Assembly: GCA_030620005.1 (NCBI GenBank)
Contig: JAUXAJ010000257.1
Location: 1 to 7,366, forward strand
DNA length: 7,366 bases
Direction of reading: 5' to 3'
From: Promethearchaeota archaeon
GTDB lineage: Archaea > Asgardarchaeota > Lokiarchaeia > Sigynarchaeales > SOKP01
The position numbers and the translations under genes are program-made. The notes below the pieces were generated by a model. It made no database searches and was not told the DNA's origin. It worked only from the letters and a program-made list of their open reading frames with translations. Below, in pieces: positions 6,900 to 7,366 of this stretch. The stretch's first letter is position 1. The number at the start of each line of letters is the position of its first letter.

Positions 6900-6924
6900 A
6901 ATTATTTAAATATTTTAAATAATT
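6900..6924 (-). promoter_or_regulatory. A/T-only inverted repeat, putative purN TATA region
   Basis: Perfect 11-bp arms, AATTATTTAAA and TTTAAATAATT, flank TAT and are centred 42 bp upstream of the purN ATG. This is the same distance as the TATA-like elements of the kinase and regulator genes. Because it is only A and T, chance symmetry is possible. Confidence 0.4.
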
Positions 6925-6987
6925 AAATTGATATTTTTAATTAGAATGATAACAAGTCAAATTATTTAATAGAGTAAGGTTTTTATT

Positions 6988-7009
6988 TGAGTAATTGTAT
7001 AATTACTTA
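6988..7009. repeat. Hairpin-forming inverted repeat
   Basis: TGAGTAATT and AATTACTTA pair over 9 bp (one G-U) around a GTAT loop. It is the best single stem in the spacer. It could be an RNA hairpin or a dimeric operator; its function is unknown. Confidence 0.5.
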
Positions 7010-7137
7010 GTTAGAAAATTAAAATTCTTTCTAAAAATAGATCTCTTAAGAAAATAGTAAGAGAGAATCATTCTATTTATTTAAAAAAACCATTTTAAGA
7101 TAGTTAAAATTTAAGAAAATAATAACCGTAATTAATA

Positions 7138-7156
7138 ATATCTTTAATAAAGATAT
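7138..7156. repeat. Inverted repeat, 8-bp perfect arms
   Basis: ATATCTTT and AAAGATAT flank a 3-nt AAT spacer, about 120 bp upstream of the FttA start codon. It is palindromic enough to serve as a regulator-binding site or a small hairpin. AT bias makes chance occurrence possible. Confidence 0.45.
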
Positions 7157-7276
7157 CTATTGATTAGTGAATCGTATTGAAGAATTTTAAACTTCAAGGC
7201 ATTTAGTAACATTGTCATGGAAACTAACAAAAAAAAATTAAATTTAGATTTAAAATTAATTATTTAATGAAGATTT

Positions 7277-7366
7277 ATGAGTTTTGAAATCGAATTAAAA
7301 AGAATTAAAGATCAAATAATTCAAAATCTCCCTCCTGAAATAAAGGTTCAAAGAATTGAGTTTGAG
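7277..7366 (+). CDS. N-terminal fragment of archaeal termination nuclease FttA/aCPSF1 (3' end outside window)
   Basis: An ATG at 7277 opens 30 codons to the window edge, beginning MSFEIELKRIKDQIIQNLPP and continuing EIKVQRIEFE. The pattern of a basic amphipathic helix, then LPPE, then a strand ending in IEFE matches the N-terminus of the first KH domain of aCPSF1 (FttA), where the family continues GPE-hydrophobic-YTKNP. The full protein is normally about 630-650 residues: two KH domains, then a metallo-beta-lactamase/beta-CASP nuclease. It is a conserved archaeal 3'-end endonuclease and transcription termination factor that acts at U-rich sites. The ATG at 7267 is out of frame and stops after six codons, so 7277 is the start. 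No clear Shine-Dalgarno sequence is visible. The call rests on 30 residues only. Confidence 0.72.
   Translation, partial: MSFEIELKRIKDQIIQNLPPEIKVQRIEFE

Larger units (their letters stand above)
6871..7276. other. 406-bp non-coding spacer with clustered inverted repeats
   Basis: A divergent spacer between purN and the FttA gene, with no credible gene inside. Inverted repeats seen by eye: 6900-6924 (11-bp arms), 6988-7009 (9-bp arms, 4-nt loop, one G-U), 7011-7034 (TTAGAAA/TTTCTAA), 7042-7064 (TCTCTTA/TAAGAGA, 9-nt loop), 7138-7156 (ATATCTTT/AAAGATAT, 3-nt loop) and 7177-7197 (TTGAAG/CTTCAA). An ATTTTAAA at 7184-7191 and a TTTAAAA at 7249-7255 are candidate TATA boxes for the rightward gene. 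No C/D-box motif pair, tRNA or known riboswitch pattern was recognised. Confidence 0.5.

Noticed and set aside
6871..7276. tRNA, rRNA or C/D-box RNA in the spacer
   Set aside because: No T-loop GGTTC-like motif, cloverleaf pairing or paired C and D boxes found on either strand.
1..7366. Transposon, integrase or attachment sites
   Set aside because: No transposase or recombinase motifs and no terminal inverted repeats with target duplications. The direct repeats present are coding repeats.

Overview
The window is strongly AT-rich and almost certainly archaeal, most plausibly from an Asgard (Lokiarchaeota-like) lineage. Three things point there: a truncated gene at the right edge whose first 30 residues match the N-terminus of the archaea-specific termination nuclease FttA/aCPSF1; a coiled-coil protein ending in a Roadblock/LC7 domain, a fold greatly expanded in Asgard genomes; and AT-rich TATA-like boxes with T-tract terminators instead of sigma-type promoters and GC-rich hairpin terminators. 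The lineage is inferred from gene content. No marker gene in the window fixes it.

Layout: (1) 1-1487, plus strand: the 3' part of a repeat + coiled-coil + Roadblock protein. The reading frame is open to the window edge, so the ATG at 120 is not the true start. It is followed by a T13 tract. (2) 1615-2502, plus strand: a regulator combining a ribbon-helix-helix-like segment, a histidine-kinase-type H-box helix pair with no ATPase domain, and a complete receiver domain. (3) 2527-5901, minus strand, convergent with the previous gene and only 24 bp from it: a soluble 1124-residue histidine kinase (three PAS, GAF, two PAS, HisKA, HATPase) with no receiver. (4) 5902-6237: control region of the kinase, a doubtful small ORF and the purN terminator. 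(5) 6238-6870, minus strand: complete purN. (6) 6871-7276: a 406-bp AT-rich spacer with several short inverted repeats. (7) 7277-7366, plus strand: the first 30 codons of the FttA/aCPSF1 gene.

The kinase and the regulator are complementary. The kinase has sensing and ATP-dependent phosphorylation domains but no receiver. The regulator has a receiver, an H-box and a possible DNA-binding segment but no ATPase domain. Together they could form a complete phosphorelay ending at DNA, and this is the most interesting system here. Housekeeping genes (purN, FttA) flank it on the right. The Roadblock protein on the left carries a recent tandem duplication and looks like a scaffold.
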